From an uncultured Collinsella sp. (GTDB lineage: Bacteria; Actinomycetota; Coriobacteriia; Coriobacteriales; Coriobacteriaceae), in assembly GCA_934654775.1 (NCBI GenBank), contig CAKUGR010000013.1, positions 15,668 through 79,667 on the forward strand: DNA of 64,000 bases, given 5' to 3'. The position numbers and the translations under genes were made by a program. Below, in pieces: positions 62,889 to 64,000 of this stretch; position 1 is the first letter of the stretch, and each line of letters opens with the position of its first letter. The notes beneath the pieces were generated by a model. The model made no database searches. It was not told where the DNA came from and saw only the letters and a list, made by a program, of their open reading frames with translations.

Positions 62889-63869
62889 ATGAGCGATTTC
62901 CTAAACCGTATGAAGTCTGCCGCCAAGGCCGACCTTAAGACCATCGTCCTGCCCGAGGGCGAGGACCCGCGCACCATCGTCGCGGCGAACAAGATCATCG
63001 AAGAGGGCCTGGCCAACATCGTCATCCTGGGCAATCCTGATGACATCAACGTTCCCGGCGCCACCGTCATCGACCCGCGCAACGCCGAGAAGCACGAGGA
63101 GTACGCGCAGAAGTTTGCCGAGCTCCGCGCTAAGAAGGGCGTCACCATCGAGCAGGCTCGCGCCCAGGTGATGGATGCCACCTACTTTGGCACCATGATG
63201 GTCAAGATGGGCGATGCCGACGGTCTGGTCTCCGGCGCCTGCCACTCCACCGCCGACACTCTGCGCCCCGCGCTGCAGATCCTCAAGACCGCCCCGGGCA
63301 CCAAGCTGGTCTCGGCCTTCTTCGTGATGTGCACCGACACCCCGCAGTTTGGCACCGACGGCACGCTGATCTTCGCCGACTGCGGCCTCAACATCAACCC
63401 GTCCTCTGACGAGCTCTCCGAGATCGCCATCGCCTCGGCTCACTCCTGGTCCACCTTCATGGGCAACGTCGAGCCGCACGTGGCCATGCTCTCCTACTCC
63501 ACCATGGGCTCCGCCGGCGGCGAGGTCGCCAAGAAGGTCCAGGAGGCCGTGAAGTTCTGCCAGGAGAAGGCTCCCGAGCTCGCCATCGACGGCGACCTGC
63601 AGCTCGACGCCGCTATCGTCCCCACTGTCGCCCAGCTCAAGGCTCCCGGCTCCTCCGTCGCCGGTAAGGCCAACGTGCTCGTGTTCCCCGACCTCGAGGC
63701 CGGTAACATCGGCTACAAGTTGGTCCAGCGCTTCGCCGGCGCCGACGCCTACGGCCCCATCCTCCAGGGCATCGCCAAGCCGGTCAACGACCTTTCGCGC
63801 GGCTGCTCTGCCGACGACATCGTGGGTGTCGTGGCCATCACCGCCGTCCAAGCTCAGATGGCTGAGTAG
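62889..63869 (+). CDS. pta: Phosphate acetyltransferase
   Basis: A 326-residue enzyme interconverting acetyl-CoA and acetyl phosphate in fermentative acetate production. This is the short Pta without the N-terminal regulatory domain. TIVLPEGEDPRTIVAANKII, DGLVSGACHSTADTLRPALQIL, FADCGLNINPSSDELSEIAI, MLSYSTMGSAGG and GSSVAGKANVLVFPDLEAGNIGYKLVQR are diagnostic. The RBS AAGGAGTAAC precedes ATG 62889. An acetate kinase gene often follows, but it is outside the window. Confidence 0.97.
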   Translation: MSDFLNRMKSAAKADLKTIVLPEGEDPRTIVAANKIIEEGLANIVILGNPDDINVPGATVIDPRNAEKHEEYAQKFAELRAKKGVTIEQARAQVMDATYFGTMMVKMGDADGLVSGACHSTADTLRPALQILKTAPGTKLVSAFFVMCTDTPQFGTDGTLIFADCGLNINPSSDELSEIAIASAHSWSTFMGNVEPHVAMLSYSTMGSAGGEVAKKVQEAVKFCQEKAPELAIDGDLQLDAAIVPTVAQLKAPGSSVAGKANVLVFPDLEAGNIGYKLVQRFAGADAYGPILQGIAKPVNDLSRGCSADDIVGVVAITAVQAQMAE

Positions 63870-63899
63870 CGTACATACTCGCCCGAAGGCCGCACAGGG

Positions 63900-64000
63900 T
63901 AACCCCTGAAAACGTCCTCGACCAATGAAACGCCCCCGTTCTGCTCCTTCGGAGCTACGAACGGGGGCGTTTCTGGTCTGCGGATTGTTTTCAGGGGTTA
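63900..64000. repeat. Nested palindromes after pta
   Basis: An inner 14-bp stem AAACGCCCCCGTTC/GAACGGGGGCGTTT (63928-63972) could terminate pta. It is enclosed by a second perfect 14-bp repeat TAACCCCTGAAAAC/GTTTTCAGGGGTTA (63900-63913 and 63987-64000), with only loose pairing between. The window ends at the outer arm. Confidence 0.8.

Overview
The window is about 64 kb of high-GC chromosome from an actinobacterium. A division/cell-wall (dcw) cluster without ftsA but with sepF, yggT and divIVA, an arginine deiminase pathway with its own antiporter, and the short form of ThiC point to a gut Coriobacteriia, most likely Collinsella. This is inferred from gene content only; there is no rRNA in the window. 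I saw no tRNA, CRISPR array, prophage or transposase gene. Layout: (1) 1-1.2 kb: 5' part of argG with a long leader encoding an Arg-rich peptide overlapping a terminator. (2) 1.2-10.6 kb: HAD phosphatase, polA, an M18 aminopeptidase, a frameshifted yaaA, a TPP riboswitch with thiC, and thiD. (3) 10.8-16.7 kb: SGNH hydrolase, a PARG-like protein with an altered catalytic motif, a BI-1 membrane protein, a PiT phosphate transporter with its DUF47 partner, and a nitroreductase. (4) 16.8-40.4 kb: one long minus-strand block, transcribed mraZ-rsmH-ftsL-ftsI-murF-mraY-murD-ftsW-murG-murC-murB-ftsQ-ftsZ-pgeF, then pstS-pstC-pstA-pstB-phoU, then yggS-sepF-yggT-divIVA. A complete phosphate ABC operon therefore sits inside the dcw cluster, joined to pgeF by a 4-base overlap; murE and ftsA are absent. 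(5) 40.9-45.8 kb: xerD, pyrG, a winged-helix protein and a DUF1846 protein. (6) 46.3-53.3 kb: arginine catabolism: YfcC-type antiporter, ornithine carbamoyltransferase, arcA, a PLP aminotransferase and a second arcA. The two arcA copies appear identical over the coding region and ribosome-binding site, while their promoters have diverged. (7) 53.9-60 kb: ppk, an RlmD-type methyltransferase, a DJ-1 protein, maf and a P1 peptidase. (8) 60.4-64 kb: a glycosyltransferase and glf (minus), then pta. The most interesting signal is a candidate arginine regulon. The tandem motif CCGTTY-N15-CCGTTY (two direct half-sites exactly 21 bp apart) occurs upstream of both arcA promoters, inside the argG leader, and once more between arcA1 and the aminotransferase gene. 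At the arc genes it lies upstream of the -10, where an activator would bind. At argG it lies downstream of the predicted start, where a repressor would bind. argG also carries a 24-codon leader with six Arg codons whose last three form the 5' arm of a terminator, so argG may be controlled by both a protein and ribosome-mediated attenuation. The second theme is long intergenic palindromes. Three share a conserved inner core but have unrelated, perfectly self-complementary outer arms of 20-29 bp; others have conserved arms or other cores. Phosphate genes recur (PiT-DUF47, pst-phoU, ppk).
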